Part shown: positions 46,773 through 59,500 of the stretch, piece by piece
How positions within the stretch are numbered: the first letter of the stretch is position 1
How the letters are laid out: each line of letters starts with the position of its first letter
Source of the DNA: Paramacrobiotus metropolitanus
Lineage: Eukaryota > Tardigrada > Eutardigrada > Parachela > Macrobiotidae
NCBI RefSeq assembly: GCF_019649055.1
Contig: NW_026570242.1
Span: forward strand, 806,001-870,000
Length of the DNA: 64,000 nucleotides
Reading direction: 5' to 3'
Translations under genes and position numbers: made by a program
The notes under the pieces: model-generated
Database searches by the model: none
The model's input: the letters and a program-made list of their open reading frames with translations, nothing else
Told to the model about the DNA's origin: nothing

Positions 46773-49320
46773 TTTTAACGTGTAATTACTTTTGGACTGA
46801 ATTTGGAAAATAGCTGTAGGACTGCGTTTTCAGGGGACAGCTTAGCGAGAGCTCGAATGCATATCAGCGGAAAAGAAAAATAACTGCCATTGCGGCGCCA
46901 TATGTAACGTTAATTTAATTCTCAGTTATTGTCACAAACATGTTATCATAAGTAAAAGCTGTTAAATTTTTCTGACCGAAGGGTATTCCATGGTTACAGA
47001 CACTGACAATAAATTACGTGTACGTAATGTCCTCTTATTTTTATCGGCGCGCTTTTTTTGTGATGACCAACAAAACAAAATACTGCAATAGAAAACTACT
47101 ATACATAACATACTGGCAATACCGTACAGAACCTATTTAGAGTAAGTTGTTGTGACAAAGCTTAAGTTGTGCGAGATAAGCCGGTGCATATTTCTGAAAA
47201 CTAAAAAATCTTTAACAAAATTGCAAAGGAAAACGTAAAATTGAGGATATGCTGTTACATCACTATCCATAAAAGGCTAGTGTGGCAGTTTTTTGAAATG
47301 AGAGTATCTGTACTGGTACGCACAACCAAAACCTCCTCTTTATCACCTGCTCGTCTATTACTTAATTAAATATGAATACCCCGGTGCTGGCATCAATTTT
47401 GTATACAAGTTTCAAAAAATTCTCCAGACATCTCTTAGTTTTCGCAAAGTCTTTGTTCTTACTGCAAAAGATTTGTTTGTTAGCATGGATAATACATAAA
47501 CATTCCACCATGCATATATGAGTATGATTTACTCGTAATCATTGTCTTGTTTAGCCTAACTTTTTGTAGTAAAGTTCAAATGAGCCGGTGATTGCATTAT
47601 GTGCTGCGCATTGTCAAAAGATCTTTTCTGAGGTAACACCCGCCACACAAAATCCGGTGACTTATGACGGACCAACCTCGACTGCCGTTATGCTGTTATA
47701 TCTGTACGATATCACCATTCGGTGGGGTCAGTAAATTTAGCAGCTTTCGGCAAGTCCTTTTGGGACGTGTGATCACTGAGGTATTTTATCAGGCTGTTTG
47801 TGTAATTCGGTTATATAGTAGATGTCGTCTCGGTTTTTTCTTATGTTATTTTGATATTTATTGCCGCAGACGTACAAATCATGTAATACCTAAATATTTT
47901 GGTTGCGTAAAAAATCGTGATAGTGTTGGATAGTCAGCTCAGAGAATAAAAGACCATTTGCATTTTGGAAAATGTAGCCGTAGTAATTATTGTGATAGCC
48001 CTAACGTTTTCGTCAGCAAGAAAAAATAATGATATGACTAATGGTACTGGTGCACAAAATTAATTGGTTTACCAGCTTTCAGCTTTTCAGCTAGGAGCTT
48101 TTAAGCCTTTTGGCACCGCATGACGGGAAGCGGCTATCATGACACTTTTTAAGCTTGAGAAGGCGGCTGCAAATCCAATTTCCTATGGAGTTATTGTTTT
48201 AATCTAATTAATGGGCCTTTCAGTCATCCTTAGGAGACGTTGACTTGATCACACTTGTCAGAAGGCCAAAATGATCCGCAAGCTGTAGCGACGCGGGTTA
48301 CTTAGCGGTTCTACCGTACGTCCGTCCTGTTTAATTTTACCGAGTCCGTACAACGCGTGGTTAACGTTGCCGGGATCACTTTAGCTGCTGCAGCACACAT
48401 GACGGCTTCCTTGATTATGTAATGCAGCCTGTGTACAATATAATCTCATCTTTATGGGAACCGCTTAACAAGCTGTGCACTTAAGATAAAAAAGGCGTTC
48501 CTCTGCTGTAGAAAGAAAGTCCGGTATAATCTGTTTTTTTTCTCCTGCCGAATGTTGCTGTCGCAGTACTTGCATATATGTCGTTGGGAATCAGATGGTG
48601 GGAAAATGTGGAAATCGGCTTTTCTTCCCGTATTGTCATGACATTAGTAAGTTCAATCGATCTCTAACCCTAAGGATTACTTAATAGTCCAAGTCATCCT
48701 CTTGGCATGCGTAGCGTCATGTCGTATTATGCAAAGTAGGCAGCGCTTCTATACAGCTATATTGTGCCTTCATCGTATATACACGCAGCAAGCAGCCTTG
48801 ATTTCAAAGGTTATCTCCATCCGGCCTAATGTGTTCCCTGGGGTCAGGATTCCTTGACGCATGCCGTAGATGGGCTCTTAGGGCAGATAATTTCCAGCCT
48901 AATAGCTGTTCAAGAACTTCATTGTGAACTGTGTGGACGGTTGTACCAAGGCCAGCGGAATATGCTGCTGCAGGCAACGAGAGCAGCGCCGAGCGCAGCA
49001 AATTACAGTTGATGTAATGTGTTGCCGATTTATAAAGACGCTGCGGCAAATGATGCTGAAACACTTTTTGTTAGCCATTTAAGCGGGAATGAAAAGGACC
49101 AGCACGACCGGATATCCGAGGTTGCATCGGGCTGTGCACCTGATTGCAGACGACCAGTTCGATGGATCCGATTTGAGCGGCGATTGTCAGCGTTCGACTG
49201 CGGCTGAATATAGATGTGCTGTTTTTTACACAAGCGCCATGGAGGCGATTTATATGCAACGAATTTTTTATCGATTAAACCGGCTTTGAAAAAGGTTTAC
49301 TTATACTAGATTATCTAAAA
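46773..49320. other. gene-poor AT-rich stretch
   Basis: No exon chain was found. The open frame at 48804-49064 (minus, 86 codons) has reasonable composition (LLRSALLSLPAAAYSAGL), but I could not connect it to splice sites, so it is not called as a gene. The 5' region of the gene at 49321 lies at the right edge. Confidence 0.4.
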
Positions 49321-49899
49321 ATGATGCTGTATAACTTAACCGGCACCGAACACATCTCGGAATCGTGGGCCGGTGTGATTGTCTTGCTCATACTGTTTCT
49401 CCTCATTATCGTTGGCTTTATCCTGTTTTGGTGCTTCAATACCCCGACCGAAGACTGGCTGGATCAGCCGTTACTGTGGACGGACGGGAGTGCCGTGAAG
49501 GCGCAGGATTTATGGCAGGAGCGCTATCTTCCTTCAGCGTCAGTATCGTACAACGGCGTGGAAGGCCCAGATAAGCATCTGACACCGGCGGAATGCGAGC
49601 CGGTGAAGTACGCACGCAGTGCGGAGGAATTGCACCTGACATCTCCGGTAATTCAAAAGAGTCCTGCAAAGCGTTTGAAGGAGTGGATGTCGCAAATGGC
49701 CAGTCGAGGCTACCGCAATTTTCGGCATTTTTTCGTGAATGAACATGAGAAAATCTTGGACTGTCCGGTGGATAAATCATCGTCCGGGCTGGCGGTTGTG
49801 TGCGACGCGGATTTTTATTCACAGCCGTTTTCAGTGGATCAATCGCGCAGTAGGAAAGATGGACGGAATATTCACCGCATTTCCATGTCCGAGTTTTAA
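49321..49899 (+). CDS. single-pass membrane protein, 192 aa, intronless
   Basis: One uninterrupted frame from ATG to stop, with GC-richer codons than its AT-rich surroundings. A short N-terminal ectodomain with a possible N-glycosylation site (NLTGT) is followed by one strong membrane helix, residues about 18-39 (VIVLLILFLLIIVGFILFWC). A cytoplasmic region of about 150 residues follows, with TEDWLDQPLLWTDG, a Tyr/Arg-rich basic patch (MASRGYRNFRHFF) and a Ser/Arg-rich end. There is no cleavable signal, so it is likely a type III or type I anchor. The family is not recognised. Confidence 0.65.
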   Translation: MMLYNLTGTEHISESWAGVIVLLILFLLIIVGFILFWCFNTPTEDWLDQPLLWTDGSAVKAQDLWQERYLPSASVSYNGVEGPDKHLTPAECEPVKYARSAEELHLTSPVIQKSPAKRLKEWMSQMASRGYRNFRHFFVNEHEKILDCPVDKSSSGLAVVCDADFYSQPFSVDQSRSRKDGRNIHRISMSEF

Positions 49900-50632
49900 C
49901 TTTACGCGGAATATGATTTTTTGCTAAAAGTGGATTTAGCATTATTTATTTAAAGAATGCGAGAAGGTTCAATGGAACATTATGGTACCGGCTTTCATAA
50001 TCGATCATAACTTTTAGATATACACGATACAGAATGAATGGACATATGGAAGCGTCTTTCAGGCATGCCGCATGCGGATACGTAAAAAACAGAACTGCTT
50101 TTGTGGTGATGCTAGTGTATACTCATATAAATAGTTCTATACGTAGTTGCGCTCTTTTATTTTTAACATTCGTGTTAATGCAGTAATGAATTAAAGCATT
50201 CTAGCGCCCCATTTAAAATTCGATTCGGTTGTTTGCAGTTTGCACTTACATAATATAGCTGGGATAATCTCGCCTTTATATTATTTCAGTAAACTTTGGG
50301 TGACCGATTCTGCAGGACAATAATTATACCAGATGCAATTTAAGTACCAAGAACAAAAGAAACTTTCGTGTTATGACTTTCCATACGCTGCGTCAAATCT
50401 GTGCCGTGCGGCTGAATTCAGCAATTCTAGTTTCAAATCAATTAATTTTAATGCATTATAAATCGATTTTCGTGATGACGCATCTGTGGGAAATTTGGAA
50501 TACATGTTTTATCTATATATGCACAATAGAAAAAGAATTAAGTCTAAAATAAAGCTAATAACGTCCCGAAAAAGCAACGTCACGTCAAAGTTAAAAACGT
50601 CACAAAGCTCTGCATCCCTTGCATAGTACATT
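49900..50632. other. AT-rich spacer
   Basis: Presumed 3' UTR of the membrane-protein gene and spacer to the convergent cryptic gene. No exon was seen. Confidence 0.4.
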
Positions 50633-51238
50633 CTACCTATCGTTATTAAAAAGTACAGAATATTTTCTTATCAGAAAATCAAGTTTAATATTATCATAAT
50701 TAAAGCGAACATCGACTTGACCTTTGCTGTTGATAATTTTTCTGTACGTTCTAATTTGCATAGTGCATACAATTAGCCTGCGTCCATGAACTGCCGCTTC
50801 ACTACTCGTATACATAGTATAGTCTGTACTATTGTACTAGTGATCCGCGTTATAACACGTACAAGTGGTTACCTGTAGTGAACCCGATAGCTCAAATTGT
50901 TTGTGAATTTCCAGAAACAAAAATACTGCACAAAAAATGCGCAAGAATGTTCGCTCGCATTGCTTTTACAAAGTATGTGGTAAAAGCTGAGCATTTGGCA
51001 AATAGGCTGAACTAACCTGAGAAAGAATTGCCCGGTGTAGGTTTTGTTCGTTAGTAATAATCAAATTTGAACAATAGTTTTCTTTCACAGAATATGACAT
51101 TATGTAGAAGTACTTTTGCTCGCTATCAATTCTTTCTCGTAGGAACTGTTCCATAATTTTATTAGATAACAGTGTTATCCTAATGCAGTCAATAAAATTT
51201 GAAACTGATCTACATGCCATTTCTGATAGCATGTCGAT
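50633..51238 (-). CDS. cryptic spliced gene, at least 3 exons, unknown (5' end not resolved)
   Basis: Exons 51238-51017 (74 codons), 50925-50873 (53 bp) and 50777-50633 join in phase. Donors are CAG|GTTAGT and ACAG|GTAACC; acceptors are CCGCAG, TGTGCAG and GACGCAG. The joined product includes MLSEMACRSVSNFIDCI, MEQFLRERIDSEQKYFYIM, then YFCFWKFTNNLSYRVHYR, and ends LIRKYSVLFNNDR. Codon use is AT-rich. A further exon at about 51320 with a GTAAGT donor fits phase 0, but an in-frame stop lies just upstream and no ATG is visible, so the 5' end is open. An internal Met near the start of the first listed exon would also serve. No family was recognised. A decayed gene is possible. Confidence 0.42.
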
Positions 51239-51346
51239 CTGCGGGAGCCGTTTAAAAGCGATTAAAAAGTGTAATCCTGCCGGTAAGTGCATGCATACTA
51301 GTACTATACTCGTACTTACGTTCTCAGTCTCCTGCTCGATCCGCAA

Positions 51347-52628
51347 TTCAGCAGTGACCCATATTCAAAGTATTCCTAACACATACGCTAATACGCTATC
51401 CAAAGCGCGAGCACGGATTTGAACTATCGATCTAGTTTATCTCAAATTTAAAGACTATAATATTATTTGTACTTTAGCAAATAGTGTACTTGTCCTATAC
51501 CTTCTTCCGTTTGACTTCCTTGGCTTGCGCTTGTGTTTACAGATGTGTACGTATTTAACAGATATGTGTATAATAGCTAGGCATGAGGCAGTCTTTACTT
51601 ATATGAGCGCTGGCGGCCGGGCTCTTATATCTATATACGGTAACTTAATTTGATAATTAACGTAATCACTGGTAGTCGATCCACATCGTTTTCGGTAGCT
51701 CCTCCATTTATTTTTATGTCTACCTTCTCAAATTTTAATGTCTGGCGTTGAAAGATTAGTCCATGGAGCTCTGGCAAATCAGTCAATGAAAGAAAAATAA
51801 TATAGGTGTAATTGTTTGTTTCCACTTTCCAGTTTTTGTTTGTGTACGTTTATGTGCGTTTAGAGGTGCACAGTAAATTTTCAAACACACACTATTTGTT
51901 GATTGTCCGCTGTTAGAGATTTAGAATGAGCTACTCTAAATTATTTAGTACTTATTTTTGTGTAAAACGTTTTGTTAAAATAATTTTCGCTAAAACTTTA
52001 CAACATTGATACGGTGACTATCGTCCGCTCAGAGTTTCAGACAATATCATAATTATAGTACACAAAGTGTGCATGAATTTTGAAGAACTAATACTGTAAT
52101 TAAACACGTAGCTGCATCTGTGCTCTTCTTTTTCTTCGTCAGTTTATAAGATTGATTTTAACTTGTTAAGCTACACTTAAAACTAAGATACCGTATATAA
52201 ATACAAGTAGAAGTATAAATATAAATATAGATCTACGATGGATATATACTGTACTCGTATCTGTACAATACAAGTCCAATGCGACTATGTGCATTGTGCA
52301 CCGTTTTATATTTGTGACGCGCGTTTATTTGTGTGGGTGTCCTGATAGCGCTACACACGGGGTGGCGGTCTTGCATCAGCTGTTTTTGCAATTTCCATTT
52401 TCCAGTCTCTTCCTCTTTAGGCTCGTTTTTCGAGAATCCGATCTCGATAGAGAACCAAACATTCATTTGTTCGTTTTTGTTACTGTGAATTACCAGTTGA
52501 AACGGATGAATCATATAAATTCAGTCCTGCTTTTATCCTTCTGAGCATTCCTGCCATGGATTAATTCCTTCGATGAACTGAAAGTACTGTAACGCTCCCA
52601 GGTGCCCAAAAACACCATATCACTGATT
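51347..52628. other. AT-rich stretch with one possible coding exon
   Basis: A minus-strand open frame at 51631-51825 has protein-like content (LPELHGLIFQRQTLKFEKV) and a usable acceptor (TTTGCCAG). It could be an upstream exon of the cryptic gene at 50.6-51.2 kb. Phase could not be followed across. Otherwise nothing was recognised. Confidence 0.3.
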
Positions 52629-53205
52629 ATGGGTCTCCATCGTGGTTATTGTTTGAGTTGCTGCACCCGACTTCTGACCAGTATCGCAGCGCGGACATTG
52701 TGCACGAATATTACGAGCAGCGCAGCGCGAAATGGCTATACCAGTTTAGCTCCGCTTAGTTCGTCTACTGGATTCTACGGGAATATTTGGCGGGTAAGTG
52801 AATTGCAGGCGTTTGCAGCACCCGTGAGTTTTTGGCCGTTTGATTGACTGATTCTGGACGCAGAAGCCGTGGAAGATCGCTGCATACTGGCCGCGATTCG
52901 CCAGCAGTTCCTCATCGCACAGCGGCTCCGCGAACCAGCAGAACAGCGAGCAGGATGCCTCCGTGCATTCCCATTTGCGACCGCCTCGGAAACTGCGACA
53001 AGTCGCTGGCGCAGTTGTCAGCGAAGTGCGCACCGACGAAGCACCGGAGACCGATTCGGCCCAGCGCAAAAAACGTCGACGTAAGTTCGTCATACCCGAA
53101 GATCGCTTGCCGATCGTCTCATATTCGACGGCGGAGGAGTACAAGCTGGAAGAACTGAAAGTTGCCCTGAAAACCTGGACCAACGGACAAGGAAAATCCA
53201 GGTAA
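52629..53205 (+). CDS. small basic protein, 168 aa (2 exons), unknown
   Basis: Exon 1 (52629-52793) ends at a perfect CGG|GTAAGT. Exon 2 (52864-53205) follows GGACGCAG in phase 0. The start MGLHRGYCLSCCTRLLTSIA resembles a mitochondrial-targeting helix (Arg, Ser and hydrophobics, no acids until much later). The second half is basic and polar, with SAQRKKRRRKFVIPEDRLPI and a C-terminal helix EEYKLEELKVALKTW. AATAAA follows at 53226. A second open frame in exon 1 (…EYYEQRSAKWLYQF) also looks protein-like but hits a stop before the donor. The family is unknown; a small mitochondrial protein is a guess. Confidence 0.5.
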
Positions 53206-53558
53206 AAAAATGGTATTAAATTATTAATAAATATTTTGGGTATATTTTTCTACATATATTGGTGTTAATTATTTTTTCACTTCAGAATAATTTATATCCA
53301 GGCATAAAATTGTATTAAATAATATTTTCTGTAAATTGTTCTGTATAACATCTTGTTATTAATTGTTTTCACTTCAGAATAATTTTTACAGAATATGTAA
53401 TTGTGATTCTGACATTCTGTAGTAAACTTTAGCAGTTTTTCGTGAATTGTCTGTAATACTCATTTTTTTCGTACACCTTGTATTTTGCACACGTTTTGGA
53501 CGCAAAGTGTATTTTGTCGCGCCTCCAGGTTGATTTTTTTTAGAATATTATTTTCTCT
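53206..53558. other. convergent AT-rich spacer
   Basis: Holds the AATAAA (53226) of the small basic-protein gene. The last base of the SPEF2 polyadenylation signal overlaps it. Imperfect direct repetition of an ATTATTTTCACTTCAGAATAAT-like unit occurs around 53268-53290 and 53357-53380. Confidence 0.4.
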
Positions 53559-53563
53559 TTATT
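53558..53563 (-). terminator. polyadenylation signal overlapping the SPEF2 stop codon
   Basis: On the minus strand the end of SPEF2 reads AAA TAA AG. AATAAA thus includes the stop codon TAA itself, which would give an extremely short 3' UTR if this is the site used. Confidence 0.4.
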
Positions 53564-56500
53564 TATCGGTATCCCAAACAAAATCACCGATAATTTCCTT
53601 AATTTTATTATCGGAGAGCAGCTGCTGATTTTGAGAGGAGTTTATTATTGCTAAAATACTCTGATAAAATTCATCAGCTAAATACTGCTCTTTGCGATGT
53701 GCATCCTGCAGCCAGTGATCCATGACACAGAACGTTTCCTTGGCTGTGTTGCGCACTGCTTCACACTTTCGGATGCAGGCGACGGTGATGCGGCACACTC
53801 GCAGCATCGTATAATCCACCTCCTGAATTACGGTTTCGGTAACGATTTTCTTCAGTTTTCTGGTCCGTTGCATTGCATTCGCAACTTCCACTTCGTCCAC
53901 TTCCGGTTGACCATCGCCGGAATCTAGAGCAGCATCTCGATGTTGCTCCTGCATTTCTGCGATGTCGTGCTTCACGGTGGAGATGAATTCGTCGTAATCG
54001 TACTTTTTAAACTCCTCGAACCATGAACTACTGGTGTCTGTTCCGTTTTCATCCGGAATCGTTTTACTTTCCAGTAATTTATGAACCAAGCGAGCAGTTT
54101 TTCGGTGCTCCATTTCCGTATCTGATTTTTCGCTTTCATTCGAATATTCTGCGGAAATATTTTCGGGAATCGTATCTTTCGTGTTTTCGCTTTCGTCTTC
54201 GTTTTGCGGTGACTCCTTCGCATCGTCGGTCGGATTTTCTTTTGGTGTATCGATTTTACAATGTTTAATTTTGTGTGTCACTCTTTGAGCCACTTCATCC
54301 AGAAAAAAGCGAATTATCTGCAGCATCTGTTCCCAGTAAGCTTTATCGTCCGAAACGATATCCACAAAATCACAGAGTTCCTGCTGGAAGCTTCCACAAG
54401 CCATTCCCAGGCAGAAATCCATCGGTGCTTCCAGGCAAACTCGCCGAAGAATTTCTTCCGCTCGTTGTGTCTGTTCTCCCGTTACGGCATGAAGAGGCAG
54501 TATCGGCTTCCGGAAAGTTTGGGGAAACTCGGTGGAATGTGGGAGGATGCTATTGTAACACTGTCCCAAGAAGAGGAGAATATTTTGGAATAACTCAATT
54601 TCCGCGAGAATCAAGGAGATATGGGTGTTTCGGTATTTATATACAACATCCGTATAACCGGAATTCTTCATTAAATCCCGGACGAAATCGTGTCGCGCCG
54701 CGTGCCGATAGTCGGCGATTTTGCAAAGCTTGAGGTAGAGATCTTTTAGCTTTCGTTTGTCTGTCTGAGCTGCGCGAATGTCCGGATATTTCTGCACATT
54801 TCTATCGTAATTCATCACATATTCCTTCATAAGATTAATGGATGTTGCATTTGGCATACTGAGGCACGATGTAAAGAGCTGCTGATTGTGTTTCGTATTG
54901 TGCGCCAGATGGATATCCACCATGTTCATCGTCGGAATGATTTGAGAGATTTGCTCGATGAATGCGTTTTCAATGGAGTTCCAAGCTTCTTGGATGTGTG
55001 TGAAGTTGTCCGTGTTGAGATACGGAAAATGATAGATTATGGGTGGAGAGTTGGACGGATGGAGATCGATTACAGAAAGCACCAGTTCGTTTCTGCGATG
55101 GAACTGTGAAATGGTTGGTAAATACTGCGGTATCGCCTCTTCTAGCCATTGGCGCAGGAAGGCTTCCTCGTCCTGAGTGAGTGGCCCGGTTTCCGGTCGA
55201 TGGTGGGATCCATGCGCCCCTCTCTTCATCCGCAGCAGTTCTTTCTCCATCTCTTCGACGGTATGAAACGTGGGGAAGTTCTTTGAACTGGCATCGTAAA
55301 TCACTCGGTCTTCTAAGCAAGACGATCGGTTTCGGTTGGAAGCCGGTTTTTCTTGTGGATTACTGCGATTCTTTTCCATGATCTGTGCAAGGCGCTGGTG
55401 GTTTCTCTTCAAAGGGAATGTGGTGTTTCGGTACAACGCGATCGCTAAAAAGTACGATGTAAGATAAATGAAGATGTAAGATGGTACGATGTAAGATGAA
55501 TTACTGCATCCATGTATACGAAGAAGTTTTACCGATATGGTGACGCATGCCTTGGCGTTGGCGCGCGATGTGGTAGAGCTTTGCCTGACATTTGCAGTAG
55601 ACGTCCCTGACCAGTTTGATGTCCTGCTTGAAGAGATAATGAATGGCTGACGCCGCCAGCGGTGATCCCAGCATGTTTTCGGCTACCTGTCGCCGGATAC
55701 CCTCTCGATAGTTCCATACCCGATCACAGACCTCTTGTATGGTTTGGTTGAGCTGCTGTTGTACCGGCAGACTGACGCCGTCGGTGTGCATGATGGTGTT
55801 GCTTTCCATGACATCTTCAACGGTTTTCGCAATCAGGGAGTACGTTTCCTCTGGATTTTTCCAGTTGGCCAGACGTCCAAACACTTTCATTAGGAAGCGG
55901 GAATAAAACGTTTCCACACCTTTCCACTGTGTTTCATCTAATTGATCCAGGGTGTTCAGGAATTCCGTTAGATGTCGTCTGATTTCCGGAGGGTTGAATA
56001 TCTCTTCCGCATCCTCCTGGACGGTGGTAACCGGGGCATGTCCTGGTGTGTTGTGCTTATTTTTGGGCTTGCTGGGGCTGTGTTGTGCTGAATCGGTCAC
56101 GACGCGATCTTCTTCCAGTGGAGGGGGATCCGTGTGTTTCTCGGGGTGGAGAAGGTCGTTTTCTTCCGGACAGTCGACACACAAAATGGCGCTGAAGAAG
56201 CTGCGTGGAAATTCCCGAGGTTTTTGACCATAATCGTCTGGAATTAATTTGGACGACTGCCAGTGGGTTGGGTGGATGTCCAGAGAGCAGCCGCCGAGTC
56301 GCTGTTCGATCAGTTGTAGCAGCTCTGTCGAGTTGGGCAAGTCTGTCACTACCCATCCAAATGGCTGTACCTCGTCAGCCGGTTTTTCGCGGGCTACAAA
56401 TTATACAGCACATGGATGAAATGATGATTTTCTCGAATTTTAAGGAAATTGTTTTTACTGGGTTGAATATTTCTTTTATAAAAAAAATGTAAATTCTTTC

Positions 56501-59500
56501 AAGCACGACTAGGCAGTTGCCTGAAAGTAGCTTAATTAATTTTAGGAAATTTAGTTTGTGTAAGTAGAAAAATAATTAAATTTAGTATTTAATGAAAATT
56601 AATTTACTAGCAAGCTCCGGTTAAGAGTAGATAATGCCACCTGGGTTGTTTTCTTCCGTTCTGGATTTTGACTCCCCTCTGCCACCCTTCTTCGTGCTGG
56701 TCGTGCCGAGACTAACCGCGTCGTTAAATGGATCGACCGTGTTCTGCACAGGATGGACCACATGATTCTCGATCGCTTGTTCGAGTAGATCCACAATAAC
56801 GGCCGGTTCAATCGCGGCATCTTCGGACAACGAGCGAAGCAATCGGCGAGAAAATTCATCCTTCTGTGATCCTGGACTCAGCCAGCCGGTGTTGAGAGCA
56901 GAAGCCGATGCCGCCACCGATTTCGTTTTACTGCGCAACTTGGAAATACTAGCCTTTTTCATGGGACCTTTGGATAGTCGGCGTTTCTGTGTCGCCTTTG
57001 GGTCTTTAGTTTCCGGTACCTCTATTTGAAGAGCCAAAGCGGTTTCCACGGCTTCGTGAAGCAGATCGGCGAGGCTGATGATTTCCAGATTATACGTCAA
57101 CGCCAGTTTGTGGAGAATTGTCTTCTTCAGCAGACTTAACCGGCGTCCCGCGATAAATATGCTGATAAATTTGGTGGAAAATCTTGGCGTCTGGACGGTC
57201 GGCTGCCGCCATGTGGGATCATTGATGACACAGGAAATGATGTGACCGAGGTTGCGCTTGTTGATTTTCGACGCATTGATGAAACGCTGCATCCAGCTGA
57301 GGTGTTCGTACGGGAATTGGGTTGTTATTTCTTGGTACTGCTCGAATTCTTGATTTTCCCAGAATAGTGTGGGTCGGTCGGTGATATGCGGTGGATCGTT
57401 ATCTGGTTGATCGGTTTCTTGGCTTTGTGTTTCCGGAATTTCGGCAGCAGTATTTTCACTGGAATGATCATCTGTCGTAACTTCCGTTTCCGGTTGTGGA
57501 GGCTCTGCAGGATCGACATCTGCTGCGGGTTCGGGTGATTTTACGTAGGTATCGTGATATGCTTCGGCAAGGAGCTCCCTGCATGACTTGTAATTTTTGC
57601 ATATATTGTCGTAGAAGTTTTGGTTGAAAGGAATTTCGGCTTTGCGACACCATTCTTGGACATTGTCCATTGTAAGGATTCCTTCGTCTTCGAAGTCCCA
57701 AAAACCCTGATTCAGCATTGTCCTGACATATTCCATTTGCCGGAGTTTATCCATTTCAGCATTCAAGTGCGCTTCTTGTACCTTTGTATCAAACTCGCTA
57801 CGCCTGTTAATCAGATGAGCTAAAGCGATCTTTCTGTCGTGCTCGATTCTGGCATTAATGCGGTTGATCGTGGCGATTTCCGTTTCCTGTTCCCTGAGCT
57901 TTCGCTTCTCGACTAATGAATTCAGCCATAGTTCTTGTTGTTCTTTTTCCAGAGAAAGTTTCTGCTGCTTGCGCTCTTCCGCTTTTCGGTGAATATTTCG
58001 CATGTACTCGTCGCGATTAAAAGTTAGGCTTTGTTTGGATTTTTTCCTCTTGGGTGGTACGAATTCGGCCAGATTCGCTGGTGAATAAGGTGGCAGGTCC
58101 GTTGCCGACGGAGGCGTGATTTCGATCCCCGCTGTTATTTCTTTGAGCAGTGCTGAGTCGTCTGGCGTATTTTGAGAATGCAGAGGTTCACGAGGTGGTA
58201 CTATGCTAACTGACTCCGCTGATTTTACTGTTCGTGTGATGTCTGATGTTGGGCTTATCTGGGATCTGGTGGATAGGACGGATGCCGCTGATGTCGGAAT
58301 GGGAGAGGCAACAGCTGGTGCGATTGGGACCACATCACCGGCTTTTGCCTTATTGTTTGGGATCGGCTGGTTGTTGTTGTCGAACTCGTCTAATTCAGTT
58401 TGAACCTTTAGTCTCCAGTTAGAACTGTCTTGTGCGAGAGCCGGCCCTGTTCTAGAAAATGAATTTGAAACCAGGTGATTGATACTGTTTAATTCGAAGT
58501 GACCTCGGAGAAGCTGTTAGGTGGGAGTCCTTTTGCAGGCGACGTTCATTTTCTGCATTTAAAGCATCCCGGAAATAGCGGCATCGTTCTTCGCCCGGGA
58601 TTTCATATTTGTTAGTCAACTGGGTGAAAGTGTCGAAATCCATGTTGGTGCCGGCAATGAAATCCGCCCATTTGCCCTAAGCAAACGGCAAGGTTCGCGG
58701 ATAATATTACAAGCAGAATATAGACATAATTGGCGCGAACACGTAGTGGGTACACACAAACTTTTCGGTGGAATCTTTCGGCTTTCTCTATCGTCCATCG
58801 TGGGTTTTTTATGGGCAGAACTTTCAGGGCTTTTAGAACGTTGTAAACCAAGAGGGCCGCTGAGCCTGCTTTGGCCTGTGTAAAATAAACTTTTGTGCTC
58901 TCCATATGTGTTTTGACGAATACATGCACGAAAACGTGAAGAAGTTTACGTTTATGATTTGGACGATATCTGACAGGTTGATTTTCATGTCAATATCCTC
59001 CAGAGCTGGCAATATCCTCGAATAGTTATGGATTTTGGTTTCCAAATCACTGAAACAATTTGTTATCGTTAGCTCACAATCAGACGCATAGTTTCAGTAA
59101 TTTTAGATGTATAATTTAATGCAGTATGTACGCAGACAGTGAATGTGTCATGGTTCAGCTAATTTTGAAATAAGTACTTAAAAGTTGGTAGATATTCAGT
59201 TAAAACTTTATACGGTTTTGTAATCTCTATCGTGCGAAAATTGTGGTACTGTACTCGCTGTTCCGGATAAAAGGGAAATCAGGTTGCAGTCCAAATTTTG
59301 ACAGCATTTCTCCAAATAGATATCCATTGGCGAATTGTCGGTCAAATGAATTTTCATCTGTAGTTTTACAGGAAATTTAAATGGTGGCTTGGTTGGTCAG
59401 GGTATAAAATTAAGGAATGGTGTTTTAGAAATCAAATTACTTGTGTTCGGAATTTTCGTTACATACCGATGATGACAGACAGCTGAATTCGATGATTTAA

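Noticed and set aside
47664-47933. 89-codon plus-strand frame
   Set aside because: No splice sites, poor composition and no downstream continuation.
48804-49064. 86-codon minus-strand frame with protein-like composition
   Set aside because: Could not be connected to acceptor or donor sites in phase; left as a possibility only.
51360-51420. T-loop-like TTCAAATCC on the minus strand suggesting a tRNA
   Set aside because: The flanking bases do not form a T-stem, and no acceptor, D or anticodon arm can be drawn.
52602-52760. Alternative frame in exon 1 of the small basic-protein gene (…EYYEQRSAKWLYQF)
   Set aside because: Meets a stop before the strong GTAAGT donor; only the other frame continues in phase into exon 2.
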